Shown: positions 48,128-57,148, numbered from the stretch's first letter. The stretch: DNA of 64,000 nt from Roseovarius sp. (GCA_029212365.1 JARGOC010000004.1:161563-225562); one strand, 5' to 3'. Numbers and translations are program-made. Notes: generated from the sequence alone by a model not told the origin.

Positions 48128-48163
48128 TTGCCTCCAAACCCTCATATCAATAATTCCTGATAT
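48128..48163 (+). promoter_or_regulatory. ars operon promoter with overlapping ArsR operator
   Basis: An inverted repeat ATATCA-N8-TGATAT spans 48144-48163, and the arsR ATG begins at the very next base. TTGCCT (48128-48133) and TAATTC (48151-48156), 17 bp apart, would place the transcription start at or beside the ATG. ArsR repressors bind such dyads over the -10 region. No ribosome-binding site fits before the ATG, so the message may be leaderless. Confidence 0.6.
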
Positions 48164-48496
48164 ATGGATACACCAAACGCCCTCTCTGCCCTCTCCGCCC
48201 TGTCTCAGGAGGCTCGGCTGAATGCCTTTCGCCTGTTGATGCGTGCAGGGCCCGTCGGCTTGCCTGCCGGTGAAATTGCCACCACCCTTGGCGCGCGGCA
48301 AAACACCATGTCCACCAACCTGTCGATCCTGCAACACGCCGGGTTGATCACCAGCACCCGTGAAGGGCGCTCGATCCGCTATCACGCCAATCTGGATGGT
48401 ATTCGCGGCCTTCTCGGATTTCTGGTTGAGGATTGCTGCGGCGGCCAACCAGAACAATGCCAACCGCTTTTGTCCCAAATCGCCTGCCCCTGCTGA
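48164..48496 (+). CDS. arsR: ArsR-family arsenite-responsive repressor
   Basis: A 110-residue winged-helix protein: helix-turn-helix LPAGEIATTLGARQNTMSTNLSILQHAGLI, then the wing TREGRSIRYHAN. It lacks the classical ELCVCDL metal site; instead the C-terminus carries a cysteine cluster (EDCCGGQPEQCQPLL...ACPC), which is the likely As(III) site. Arsenite binding releases it from the operator immediately upstream and turns on arsR-arsC-aqpS-arsH. First gene of the operon. Confidence 0.93.
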   Translation: MDTPNALSALSALSQEARLNAFRLLMRAGPVGLPAGEIATTLGARQNTMSTNLSILQHAGLITSTREGRSIRYHANLDGIRGLLGFLVEDCCGGQPEQCQPLLSQIACPC

Positions 48497-48508
48497 AAGA
48501 GACCTGCC

Positions 48509-49030
48509 ATGACCAACACACCCCAAAACGTCCTGTTCCTGTGCACCGGTAATTCCGCACGTTCTTTAATGGCCGAGGCCATCATAAACCGGGAAAGCAT
48601 GGGGAAATTCCGTGGCTTTTCTGCCGGATCTCAACCCGCCGGCGCACCCAATCCCCATGCGCTGACATTGCTGCAAAGCCTGAACTACGACACCAGTCAG
48701 CTGCGCTCCAAAAACTGGGATGAGTTCGAAGGGCCAGATGCGCCCAAGATGGATTTTGTGTTTACCGTTTGTGATTCCGCTGCCGCTGAGCCATGCCCTT
48801 TTTGGCCAGGCCAACCGATAAGCGCCCATTGGGGCCTGCCCGACCCGGCCACCGCCACCGGCACCGATGCTCAGATCGGTCTGGCCTTCCGCACGGCCTA
48901 TCGAATGCTGCGCAATCGCATCTCGGTTTTTGTCAATCTGCCGCTGGCCTCTCTCGACGGTCTTAGCCTGCAACGTGAGTTGGATGCCATCGGTCAAACT
49001 CAAGACCAGCAAGATACTCAACCCGCATGA
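48509..49030 (+). CDS. arsC: Arsenate reductase, low-molecular-weight phosphatase (thioredoxin-linked) type
   Basis: A 173-residue protein with the P-loop NVLFLCTGNSARS (C12 nucleophile, as in CX5R phosphatases) and a later pair of cysteines in VCDSAAAEPCPFWPG that would relay the disulfide to thioredoxin. The aspartate of the DP motif is in GLPDPATATG. It reduces arsenate to arsenite. It starts 12 bp after arsR and overlaps aqpS by 4 bp. Confidence 0.94.
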   Translation: MTNTPQNVLFLCTGNSARSLMAEAIINRESMGKFRGFSAGSQPAGAPNPHALTLLQSLNYDTSQLRSKNWDEFEGPDAPKMDFVFTVCDSAAAEPCPFWPGQPISAHWGLPDPATATGTDAQIGLAFRTAYRMLRNRISVFVNLPLASLDGLSLQRELDAIGQTQDQQDTQPA

Positions 49031-49707
49031 CGTTTTCACCTTCCCGCCGCCTCGTGGCCGAAGCACTCGGCACCACATTGTTGGTTGGCACGGTTGTTGG
49101 CTCGGGCATCATGGCCGATCAGTTGACAGATGATGTCGCCTTGGCCCTGCTGGGCAACACCCTGCCCACGGGCGCCATTCTGGTGGTGCTGATCACCATC
49201 CTTGGCCCCATATCGGGCGGGCATTTCAACCCCGCGGTTTCGCTGGCGTTCTGGCTGCGCCGTGACATCGCCCTGCCTATTGCCTTGGCCTATATCACGG
49301 TACAAATCATTGGCGGCATCCTGGGCAGCGTGATGGCCCACGCCATGTTTGATCTGCCTTTGCTGCAAGCCTCAACCACCCAACGCACCGGCACCGCCCA
49401 GTGGTTCTCCGAAGTTGTCGCCACCTTCGGGCTTGTCGGGGTGATATTGGCAGGTATCCGCTTCAAAGGTGATGCCGTGGCCTGGCTGGTCGGGCTCTAT
49501 ATCACAGCCGCCTATTGGTTCACTGCATCCACCTCCTTTGCCAATCCGGCCGTCACCATTGGGCGCGCGTTTTCTGATACATTTGCCGGCATTCATCCCG
49601 CAGATGTGATGCCATTCATCGCAGCCCAACTGATCGGCGCAACACTCGCTGTCGCGCTCTTTGGGTGGTTGTTGATGTCACAATCCAACCTCAACGCCGC
49701 AAAATAA
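49027..49707 (+). CDS. aqpS: Aquaglyceroporin of the arsenic operon (AqpS type)
   Basis: A 226-residue channel of the MIP family with six spans and both NPA boxes: GGHFNPAVSLAFWL and TSFANPAVTIGRAF. In Sinorhizobium meliloti the ars operon carries AqpS in place of an arsenite pump: ArsC makes arsenite, which leaves the cell down its gradient through the channel. The gene set here fits that scheme. No arsB or acr3 is seen. Confidence 0.92.
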   Translation: MTFSPSRRLVAEALGTTLLVGTVVGSGIMADQLTDDVALALLGNTLPTGAILVVLITILGPISGGHFNPAVSLAFWLRRDIALPIALAYITVQIIGGILGSVMAHAMFDLPLLQASTTQRTGTAQWFSEVVATFGLVGVILAGIRFKGDAVAWLVGLYITAAYWFTASTSFANPAVTIGRAFSDTFAGIHPADVMPFIAAQLIGATLAVALFGWLLMSQSNLNAAK

Positions 49708-49713
49708 ACCTGA

Positions 49714-50460
49714 ATGAAAACGGTGAATACCTTGGCTGATACGCCCAACATTGACGACACGAAATTTCACGCGATTGACGAAGATCTACTGATCCCTGCA
49801 AACCGCCCCGACCACGCGCCGCGTTTCCTGCTGCTCTATGGGTCCTTGCGTGAACACTCCTATTCCCGGTTTCTGGCCGAGGAAGCAGCGCGCATCCTGC
49901 AACGGTTTGGAGCGCAAACACGCATATTCAATCCCTCCGGCCTGCCCCTGCCTGATGATGCCGAGGCCAGCCACCCGAAAGTGGTGGAACTGCGCGACCT
50001 AGTGATGTGGTCCGAAGGCATGGTCTGGGTCAGCCCTGAACGCCACGGTGCCATGACCGGGATCATGAAAACCCAGATCGACTGGATCCCCCTTGCCCCC
50101 ATCGGCGGCATTCGCCCCACGCAGGGAAAAACGCTTGCCATTGCGCAGGTCTCGGGTGGTTCGCAGAGTTTTAACAGTGTCAATCAAATGCGCATTCTAG
50201 GCCGCTGGATGCGGCTGATCACCATCCCCAATCAGGCCTCGGTGCCCAAAGCATGGGACGAATTTGACACATCAGGGCGCATGGACCCCGGACCGTATTA
50301 TAATCGTGTGGTCGATGTCATGGAGGAACTGGTGAAATTCACGTTGCTGACCCGTGGCCAAAGCAGCTATCTGACCGATCGCTACTCGGAACGCGTGGAA
50401 AGCACCAAGGAGTTGTCAAAACGGGTCAATGCACCAAAACAGACAGCAGCTAAGGCGTAA
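49714..50460 (+). CDS. arsH: ArsH, NADPH-dependent FMN reductase family
   Basis: A 248-residue flavoprotein. The FMN-binding loop is [23 protein letters not shown], followed by [22 protein letters not shown] and the [13 protein letters not shown] [14 protein letters not shown]. ArsH oxidises trivalent organoarsenicals and has quinone and azo reductase activity in studied relatives. Last gene of the ars operon; convergent with aroB, whose stop lies 16 bp away. Confidence 0.95.
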   Translation: MKTVNTLADTPNIDDTKFHAIDEDLLIPANRPDHAPRFLLLYGSLREHSYSRFLAEEAARILQRFGAQTRIFNPSGLPLPDDAEASHPKVVELRDLVMWSEGMVWVSPERHGAMTGIMKTQIDWIPLAPIGGIRPTQGKTLAIAQVSGGSQSFNSVNQMRILGRWMRLITIPNQASVPKAWDEFDTSGRMDPGPYYNRVVDVMEELVKFTLLTRGQSSYLTDRYSERVESTKELSKRVNAPKQTAAKA

Positions 50461-50476
50461 CGCGTAAAACCTTTGA

Positions 50477-51583
50477 TCAGTGCCGCGCGTCTCTCAACAC
50501 CGCGCCCACATCATCCGGATTGACGTCAGCGGTCACAAACGCCTCGCCAATGCCGCGTGCCAGAATAAAATTCAAGCGGCCATTTACGACCTTTTTATCC
50601 TGTGCCATCAGTTCAACCAGCTTTTCGGTACTAGGTAATTCTCCATCAATATCAGATAGATCTACCTTCATCTTCATCTCACGCAGATGCGCGCGCACAC
50701 GGCTGGGGTCTTCTTGCGAACACAAGCCCATCCGCGCTGACAACTCAAACGCCAACGCACACCCAATCGCCACGCCCTCGCCATGCAACAGCCGGTCAGA
50801 ATACCCCGTCGCCGCCTCCAACGCATGGCAAAACGTATGCCCAAGGTTCAACAGCGCACGCTCACCTTGTTCAGTTTCATCGCGCTGAACAATATCCGCT
50901 TTCATCTGAACCGAGCGTTTGACGGCCGCGATCCGGGCTTGCATATCGCCCTCTGCGGCACGTGAAGCATTCCCTTCAAGCCATTGAAAGAAATCATGAT
51001 CTCCTAAAAGTCCGTATTTCACGACCTCGCCGTATCCTGCCAGATAGTCGCGCTCTTTCAGGGTGCCAAGCACGTCGATATCAGCAAGCACCAGACTAGG
51101 TTGATGAAACGCGCCAATCAGGTTTTTGCCATGTGGGGCGTTGATCCCGGTCTTGCCTCCGACCGAGCTGTCAACCTGCGCCAACAGGCTGGTCGGCACC
51201 TGCACAAACCGCACGCCGCGGCGCAAAATTGCGGCCGCAAATCCAACCAGATCGCCGATCACCCCGCCACCAAAGGCAATCACCACGTCGTTGCGTTCAA
51301 TCCTCTGGTCGAGCAACCATTCCACAGTGCGCTCCAGATGCGGCCATGATTTGGTGGCCTCACCTGCGGGAAGCGTCAGGCTTTCACTTAATATACCGTG
51401 ACTTTTCAATCCATTACATAACGTTTCCAAATGCAGAGCACCCACATTTTCATCGGTCACAATCGCCACGCGCGGGCGCGTCAACAGCGGCGCAATCAAT
51501 GCGCCAGCCCGGTCTAACAATCCCGGCCCGATCAGGACATCATATGCACGATCACCCAGATCCACATGTACGGTTTCGCTCAT
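50477..51583 (-). CDS. aroB: 3-dehydroquinate synthase
   Basis: A 368-residue NAD- and metal-dependent enzyme, second step of the shikimate pathway. Visible: IVTDENVGALH, the NAD-binding AFGGGVIGDLVGFAAAILRRGVRFVQVPTSLLAQVDSSVGGKTGIN, and metal-binding LNLGHTFCHALE and LLHGEGVAIG. It overlaps the aroK stop by 4 bp (ATGA), forming the widespread aroK-aroB operon. Confidence 0.97.
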   Translation of the reverse strand: MSETVHVDLGDRAYDVLIGPGLLDRAGALIAPLLTRPRVAIVTDENVGALHLETLCNGLKSHGILSESLTLPAGEATKSWPHLERTVEWLLDQRIERNDVVIAFGGGVIGDLVGFAAAILRRGVRFVQVPTSLLAQVDSSVGGKTGINAPHGKNLIGAFHQPSLVLADIDVLGTLKERDYLAGYGEVVKYGLLGDHDFFQWLEGNASRAAEGDMQARIAAVKRSVQMKADIVQRDETEQGERALLNLGHTFCHALEAATGYSDRLLHGEGVAIGCALAFELSARMGLCSQEDPSRVRAHLREMKMKVDLSDIDGELPSTEKLVELMAQDKKVVNGRLNFILARGIGEAFVTADVNPDDVGAVLRDARH

Positions 51584-52224
51584 GCCTGCGCCTCCAGAAC
51601 GTCCTTGCGTGTGGCCAGTGTCTGAACCACTTGTCCAGCCATCGTATCAATTGTGAACTGCGGGTTTGCGTCTACCGCCAAATCGGCCAGCGTATAGATC
51701 GGCACGCGCGATTCATATAACTTTTTTAGGGTTTCATAAGGATCAGGTGTACGCAGTAAAGGCCTGGTATCTTTGTGTTTTACCCGACTCCATAACAGAT
51801 TCATATCCGCCTTGAGCCAAACCGAAACCCCTTTTTGCGAGATCAGATTCCGGTTTCTTTCGGCCAGAAACGCCCCTCCGCCGGTTGAGAGGACAGCTCG
51901 TGAATTTTCCAAAAGTCGGTCGATCACTTCGGTCTCGCGGTCTCGAAAGAACGCTTCCCCATCACGCTCAAATATCTCGGCAATCGACATATTTGCGGCC
52001 GCTTCGATTTCAGCATCCGAATCCAGAAAAGGCACATCCAACTGACCCGCCAAAGCCTTGCCCACGGCGGTTTTACCAGCCCCCATCATGCCCACCAGCA
52101 CGACGGTCTTTTTCAGGTTCCAGGTCTCGGGCTTGGCCAAGTGTAGGCGCTCCGCTGCCAAATCATCCGCTTTTTCCCTGAATGACGTGATCTTAGGAAA
52201 AAGGCCAGTTATAAGTTTCAACAT
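51580..52224 (-). CDS. aroK: Shikimate kinase
   Basis: Walker A is VGMMGAGKTAVGKALA, followed by FLDSDAEIEAAANMSIAEIF and the STGGGAFL motif. It phosphorylates shikimate. The start is uncertain: the ATG at 52224 (214 residues) has no ribosome site and leaves only 29 bp to the divergent small gene at 52254. A TTG at 52161 would give 193 residues, nearer the usual length, and room for a promoter. Confidence 0.93.
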   Translation of the reverse strand: MLKLITGLFPKITSFREKADDLAAERLHLAKPETWNLKKTVVLVGMMGAGKTAVGKALAGQLDVPFLDSDAEIEAAANMSIAEIFERDGEAFFRDRETEVIDRLLENSRAVLSTGGGAFLAERNRNLISQKGVSVWLKADMNLLWSRVKHKDTRPLLRTPDPYETLKKLYESRVPIYTLADLAVDANPQFTIDTMAGQVVQTLATRKDVLEAQA

Positions 52225-52253
52225 AAAGCAAATCAAAAACGAGCAGGCCACCA

Positions 52254-52403
52254 ATGCTAAGACTAATCAAGTGGTTGTTTTATCTAGTAGTTCTAGGGTG
52301 CATCGCACTTGTTTTCTATGCATATATCGGCCCGTTTCTGGGCGCAGATTTTTCGCCCGAGACCCAAGAGATTCGCCAGGAAATCATTCTTGAAACGGAC
52401 TAG
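52254..52403 (+). CDS. Small membrane protein, 49 residues
   Basis: An ATG-TAG frame translating to MLRLIKWLFYLVVLGCIALV, then FYAYIGPFLGADFSPETQEI and RQEIILETD. It has one strongly hydrophobic N-terminal span with two positive residues before it, so it should be an inner-membrane protein with an acidic tail. Its end overlaps the TTG start of the following exported protein by 14 bp, implying coupling. I have seen similar short proteins annotated next to aroK in other roseobacters; the function is unknown. Confidence 0.7.
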   Translation: MLRLIKWLFYLVVLGCIALVFYAYIGPFLGADFSPETQEIRQEIILETD

Positions 52404-53925
52404 CTTCCTTGTCGCGGCACTAGTGCTGCCGTTTGCGGCGCAGGCACAACAACCTTTGTCGGCGATTGATTGGCTCGACAAACAGGTGGCCGTGCCAGTG
52501 GCACAGCCCCTCAACGCCAAGCCGACAAACGAACCCCCAGTATCAAAATCCGCCCTGACGCCCGGCGTCGAAGTCACCCCATTGGATGCGGTGCGTGCTG
52601 ATGCCGTCGGGCTGCTGCCCACCGCGACAACCGGCTTGCCACGCACCCTTTGGACCGCCAGTGATCAAGCCACATTGATCCGCCTTCTGGGCCACATGGA
52701 TGCCCGCCCCCTGCCCGCCATTCAGGCGCTGAACTACACGTTGCTATTGGCCGAGGCCGATGCTCCGACTCAGAGTTCCGCTGATGCAAAATTCTTGCGC
52801 GCGCGGGTGCATGCTCTGGTCGGATACGGCGCGATTGAGCCGGCCCGTGCCCTGTTGGAACGCGCCGGCCCCGGCACTGACGTGTTGTTTGACACTTGGT
52901 TAAGCCTGACCCTGCTGAGCGGCGACGAAGACCAGCCCTGTGCCATGCTGCGCCAGCGCCCCCAGCTTAGTCATGACTATGGCGCGCGCGTGTATTGCAT
53001 TGCCCGCGCCGGGGATTGGGATACCGCGGCCTTGACCTATGACACCGCCGTGGCCTTGGGCAATCTCAAGGGAGCAGAGGCCGATCTGCTGGCACAGTAT
53101 TTGGACCCCGAAGTGATCGAGACCACGCCGATCCCTCCGATGCCCAAATCACCCTCACCTTTGGTGTTTCGCCTTTACGAATCCTCGGGCGCCCCATTGC
53201 CCACCCGCCGCCTGCCGGTGGGGTTTGCCATGGCTGATCTGCGCGGCACCGCTGGTTGGAAATCCGAAGTAGAGGCAGCCGAGCGTTTGGCCCGCACAGG
53301 GGCTGTATCTGCCAGTCGGCTTTTGGGGCTTTATACCGAGCGCCAACCCGCAGCCTCAGGCGGATTGTGGGACCGGGTAAAAGCAATACAAGCCTTTGAT
53401 GAAGCACTATTTACACGATCCCCCGAAGATGTGGCCAAAACCCTGCCCGATGCCTGGTCAGCGGCCAAATCGCAATCTCTTGAGACACAATTTGCCCAGA
53501 TGTTTAGTGACAAACTGCTCGAGATCACCCTGCCCGACCCCGCCCGCGCGCTGGCTCAGGAAATCACGCTTTTGTCGCAGGATTACGAAATCGCAGCAGG
53601 CAAAATCAGCCCGGAAACCGCCCGTGATCGCCTACTGATTGGCATCGCCAAAGGAAGCCCAAGCCCCGATGATGCCACATCCGGAATGCAGCGCGCTATT
53701 GTTGCCGGTTTCGCCTCGCAGACCGCGGCTGGCGAACATGAAACCTTGTTGCAATCTGGCAAGCTGGGCGAGGCCATTTTGCGCGCCTCTCAGCTGATCG
53801 GGCATGGCGCAGCCGGGTCTGAAAACGACGTCACTGAGGCGCTTGCCACGCTGCGCGCAGTGGGCCTTGAGGATACCGCCCGGCGCGCTGCGCTGCAGCT
53901 GATCCTGCTCGGGTCGCCACAATGA
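52390..53925 (+). CDS. Exported protein of unknown function, about 511 residues, between aroK and xerD
   Basis: The TTG at 52390 gives a clean signal peptide (LKRTSFLVAALVLPFAAQAQQ), whereas the ATG at 52309 would place 27 basic and aromatic residues in front of it, so I prefer the TTG. The mature protein is helical and repetitive in character (ARALLERAGPGTDVLFDTWLSLTLLSGDEDQP, DWDTAALTYDTAVALGNLKGAEADLLAQYL), suggesting a TPR/Sel1-like solenoid, though no strict repeat was aligned. It overlaps xerD by 4 bp. Likely periplasmic; function unknown. Confidence 0.75.
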   Translation: MKRTSFLVAALVLPFAAQAQQPLSAIDWLDKQVAVPVAQPLNAKPTNEPPVSKSALTPGVEVTPLDAVRADAVGLLPTATTGLPRTLWTASDQATLIRLLGHMDARPLPAIQALNYTLLLAEADAPTQSSADAKFLRARVHALVGYGAIEPARALLERAGPGTDVLFDTWLSLTLLSGDEDQPCAMLRQRPQLSHDYGARVYCIARAGDWDTAALTYDTAVALGNLKGAEADLLAQYLDPEVIETTPIPPMPKSPSPLVFRLYESSGAPLPTRRLPVGFAMADLRGTAGWKSEVEAAERLARTGAVSASRLLGLYTERQPAASGGLWDRVKAIQAFDEALFTRSPEDVAKTLPDAWSAAKSQSLETQFAQMFSDKLLEITLPDPARALAQEITLLSQDYEIAAGKISPETARDRLLIGIAKGSPSPDDATSGMQRAIVAGFASQTAAGEHETLLQSGKLGEAILRASQLIGHGAAGSENDVTEALATLRAVGLEDTARRAALQLILLGSPQ

Positions 53926-54857
53926 GCACCACCTGGTTGTCGAGCTTCCTTGAGGCACAGGCAGCTGAACTGGGAGCCGCCGAAAACACCCTGTCGGCTT
54001 ATGCCCGTGATCTGACAGATTTCACTGACTGGCTAAGCAGCCAAGGCGATGCAGCAGCCACAGCAACGCAGCAGGATATTGAGGCGTACATGATCCATTG
54101 CGATGCGCAGGGGCTGGCCAAATCCACCCGCGCAAGACGTCTGTCAGCCATCAAACAATTCTACCGTTTTGCCTTTGAAGAGCGCCTGCGCGAGGACAAC
54201 CCTGCCATTCGCATCAAAGGCCCTGGCCGCGACCAGCGCCTGCCCAAAACACTGAGCGAGGCCGAAGTGGATGGCCTGTTGGACGCCGCCCGCCATTCTG
54301 GCCGCAACCCCAATGACCGCGCCCGCAACACCTGTATGATGGAGCTTCTCTATGCCACCGGTATGCGCGTGAGCGAGCTGGTATCGCTGCCGGTTTCCTC
54401 GGCTCGGGGTGATCCGCGCATGTTGCTGATCAAGGGCAAGGGCGGCAAAGAACGCATGGTGCCCCTGTCCCCGCCCGCCCGCGTGGCACTGACGGATTGG
54501 TTGGGTCTGCGCGACGCGGCTGAGGAAGCGGCCCGCGCAAAAGGCAAACCCGCATCAGCGTTCCTGTTTCCCTCCACCGGGAAATTGGGCCACCTGACAC
54601 GGCATAGATTTTACATGTTAATCAAAGAGTTGTCAGTTTTCGCCGGGATCATGCCCGACAAGGTGACCCCCCACCGCTTGCGCCATGCCTTTGCCACGCA
54701 TTTGCTGGCGAATGGCGCTGATCTGCGCGCGATCCAGACGTTGCTGGGCCATGCTGATGTGGCCACAACAGAAATTTACACCCATGTTTTAAAAGAACGC
54801 CTGCGCGAGTTGGTGCTGGATCATCATCCTTTGGCCAAAGACCCAACCCGCAGCTGA
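53922..54857 (+). CDS. xerD: Site-specific tyrosine recombinase XerD
   Basis: A 311-residue tyrosine recombinase with a core-binding N-terminal domain (1-95) and a catalytic domain. Active-site residues lie in ATGMRVSELVSL (Arg I), IKGKGGKERMVPL (Lys), HRLRHAFATHLLANGADLRAIQTLLGHA (HxxR and His) and TTEIYTHV (Tyr). With XerC it resolves chromosome dimers at dif. The last 34 bp overlap the end of the convergent phosphoesterase gene. Confidence 0.96.
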   Translation: MSTTWLSSFLEAQAAELGAAENTLSAYARDLTDFTDWLSSQGDAAATATQQDIEAYMIHCDAQGLAKSTRARRLSAIKQFYRFAFEERLREDNPAIRIKGPGRDQRLPKTLSEAEVDGLLDAARHSGRNPNDRARNTCMMELLYATGMRVSELVSLPVSSARGDPRMLLIKGKGGKERMVPLSPPARVALTDWLGLRDAAEEAARAKGKPASAFLFPSTGKLGHLTRHRFYMLIKELSVFAGIMPDKVTPHRLRHAFATHLLANGADLRAIQTLLGHADVATTEIYTHVLKERLRELVLDHHPLAKDPTRS

Positions 54858-55642
54858 TCGGGCAACACCTCCTCAGATGGCCAATAGCCGCTGAGCAGTG
54901 CCTTATCATACCCTTGCACCAGACCGGCCTCTCGCATCGCGCGTGCCGCACTTTCGTGATCATACGTCAACTTGTGGAATTCAAATGCGCCCTCACGCAG
55001 GATCGTATAGCGGGTTTCGGGTTTGCCGTCATGTGGCGGCATTCCGATAACACCGGCATTGATCCAGTCCACGCCTGCGATCTTTCGTTGAAACTCCATC
55101 CCACTATGGCCAGCGATAATACATGCAATATCGCCCACAAGAGATTGTAATTTAACTACCTCTTCCGAAAAATCTGCGTCATCAGAAGTGGGCCAGATAA
55201 ACCGGCTTACATCCGTTACACCGCCGTGGATCACGCTACAACGCAGCCCATTGTGCACGAAAGTAATCACATCCGGCAGCTCGCCCATCCAAGCCCGGTC
55301 ATCGTGGCCTATCGCTTTGTTTGCGTGGGCGTACCACCCGGCGGACAACAGATCACAGCTGCTCCCTGTGTCAAATCCACAGCCGCAAGTATCCTCATAT
55401 GACGCCAACTGCTTTTCGCAATTTCCGGCCACCACTCTACAGCCAAATTCGCGCAAAACCCCAATGGTATCGACAGGATGCGCACAATAGGCCACACAAT
55501 CCCCGGTGCAGATCACATGATCAGCCGCAATACCCCGGTGCGCGGCCTCGTCCAATACTGCTCGGGTCGCATGTAGGTTGGAATACGGCCCACCAAACAA
55601 CAACACAGGTGCGTCCAATTCGCCAATATCCATGATCTTCAT
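54824..55642 (-). CDS. Calcineurin-like metallophosphoesterase
   Basis: About 272 residues of the YfcE/ApaH-like group. The metal motifs are partly altered: the first GDxH position reads FGGPYSNLHATRAVLDEA (Gly-Pro-Tyr in place of Gly-Asp-Pro), while ICTGDCVAY, VVAGNCEK, VIHGG and AGHSGMEFQ are intact. A cysteine-rich segment (DTCGCGFDTGSSCDLL) is unusual. Likely hydrolyses a phosphodiester or phosphomonoester; substrate unknown. The ATG at 55642 has AAGGGA upstream. Convergent with xerD. Confidence 0.85.
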   Translation of the reverse strand: MKIMDIGELDAPVLLFGGPYSNLHATRAVLDEAAHRGIAADHVICTGDCVAYCAHPVDTIGVLREFGCRVVAGNCEKQLASYEDTCGCGFDTGSSCDLLSAGWYAHANKAIGHDDRAWMGELPDVITFVHNGLRCSVIHGGVTDVSRFIWPTSDDADFSEEVVKLQSLVGDIACIIAGHSGMEFQRKIAGVDWINAGVIGMPPHDGKPETRYTILREGAFEFHKLTYDHESAARAMREAGLVQGYDKALLSGYWPSEEVLPDQLRVGSLAKG

Positions 55643-55711
55643 CTGTTTGATCCCTTGAATGCAGGGCATCGGCATCCCATAACCACAATTGGTACAAGGA
55701 ACATTTACGAA

Positions 55712-57019
55712 ATGGAAGACGGATCACTGACACTTGATAGCGCGTTCTGGATCACCTCCGGGGCGATCTTGGCGCTTTTGGTCCTGTCGGCGTTCTTTTC
55801 CGGCAGTGAAACGGCGTTGACCGCAGCGTCACGCGGCAAGCTGCGTACGCAGGCCGACAAAGGATCACGCGGGGCGCAACAAGCCCTGAACATCACCGAA
55901 GACAACGAAAGACTTATTGGCTCTGTCCTGCTGGGCAACAACTTGGTGAATATCCTGGCGGCATCTCTCGCCACAGCCCTGTTCACCCGGTTGTTCGGCG
56001 AAAGCGGCGTGGCACTGGCGACATTGGCGATGACCTTTCTGGTTCTGATCTTCGCCGAGGTGCTGCCAAAGACCTATGCCATCACCAATGCCGAAACGGC
56101 CGCCGCACGAACAGCGCCTATTATCCTGTTAGTTATAAAGGTTTTTTCGCCCATCGTATCTGCCGTTCGCCTGCTGGTGCGCGGGCTTTTGCGCATGGTT
56201 GGCGTGCGCACTGATCCCGACAGCCATATCCTGGCCGTACGCGAAGAAATCGCCGGTGCGCTTTATCTTGGCCATTCTGAGGGCGTGGTTGAAAAAGAAG
56301 ACCGTGACCGCATTCTCGGCGCGCTTGATCTGGGGGATCGCGCGGTTGAGGAAATCATGCTCCACCGCAGCCAGATTGAGATGATAGACGCCGAGGCCGG
56401 CCCCGAAGCGATCTTGGATCAATGCCTGAAAAGCAATCACACCCGCCTGCCTGTCTATAAAGACGAGCCCGACAATATCATCGGCGTGGTCCACGCCAAA
56501 GACTTGCTGCGCGCCATGCACAAGCTGCTGATTAGCTCAAGTGAATCGCCTGACCTATTGAAATCTTTCGATATCTGCGACGTGGCCATGAAACCCTACT
56601 TTGTGCCCGAAACCACCACGCTGGACGATCAGATGCGCCAGTTTTTGCGCATGCGCAGCCATTTCGCAATGGTGATTGATGAATACGGAACCCTGCAAGG
56701 GCTGATCACGCTCGAAGACATCCTGGAAGAAATCGTCGGCGAAATCACAGATGAATTTGACGAAAAAGACGATGCCGAGATCGAAAAGATCGGCGATGAT
56801 CACTACCTTGTTGATGGCGCCATGACGATCCGTGACCTCAATCGTGCCACTGACTGGTCCCTGCCCGATGATGCGGCCAACACCATCGCTGGGCTGGTGA
56901 TTCACGAGGCACAGATCATCCCCAAAGTCGGCCAGGTGTTCAACTTCCACAGCTTCCGCTTCGAGGTGATCGCGCGCAAAGACAACCGCATCACGCAGCT
57001 GAATATTCGCAAACTTTAG
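55712..57019 (+). CDS. CorC/HlyC-type CNNM-CBS membrane protein
   Basis: About 435 residues: an N-terminal DUF21/CNNM membrane domain (ITSGAILALLVLSAFFSGSETALTAASRGKL, then IGSVLLGNNLVNILAASLATALF and LVLIFAEVLPKTYA), a pair of CBS domains (about 220-340, including DEYGTLQGLITLEDILEEIVGEI) and a C-terminal CorC_HlyC domain. Relatives are linked to magnesium/cobalt efflux or membrane damage resistance. AAGGA precedes the ATG at 55712. Single gene, followed by a repeat element. Confidence 0.93.
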   Translation: MEDGSLTLDSAFWITSGAILALLVLSAFFSGSETALTAASRGKLRTQADKGSRGAQQALNITEDNERLIGSVLLGNNLVNILAASLATALFTRLFGESGVALATLAMTFLVLIFAEVLPKTYAITNAETAAARTAPIILLVIKVFSPIVSAVRLLVRGLLRMVGVRTDPDSHILAVREEIAGALYLGHSEGVVEKEDRDRILGALDLGDRAVEEIMLHRSQIEMIDAEAGPEAILDQCLKSNHTRLPVYKDEPDNIIGVVHAKDLLRAMHKLLISSSESPDLLKSFDICDVAMKPYFVPETTTLDDQMRQFLRMRSHFAMVIDEYGTLQGLITLEDILEEIVGEITDEFDEKDDAEIEKIGDDHYLVDGAMTIRDLNRATDWSLPDDAANTIAGLVIHEAQIIPKVGQVFNFHSFRFEVIARKDNRITQLNIRKL

Positions 57020-57027
57020 CTCTGTCT

Positions 57028-57062
57028 CCCATCTTCTTGCCCTAAATATCCCCGCCGGAGGC
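57028..57062 (-). repeat. CCCCGCCGG/ATATTT/AAGAAGATGG repeat element
   Basis: In the minus-strand sense it reads GCCTCCGGCGGGGATATTT then GGGCAAGAAGATGGG, the same wording as 63710-63741. It lies between the CorC-type gene and the convergent oxidoreductase and may act as a bidirectional boundary. Confidence 0.65.
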
Positions 57063-57148
57063 ACCTCAACCCGCCACAGGCCCCAAACGCCAGTTTGACG
57101 CGCACCACTCCTCGGCTGCGTAGGGTGGGGTTTCACCCCACCACTTCC

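Noticed and set aside
53922..54857. Phage or integrative-element integrase
   Set aside because: The protein has the length and motifs of chromosomal XerD and no mobile-element genes or attachment repeats are near.
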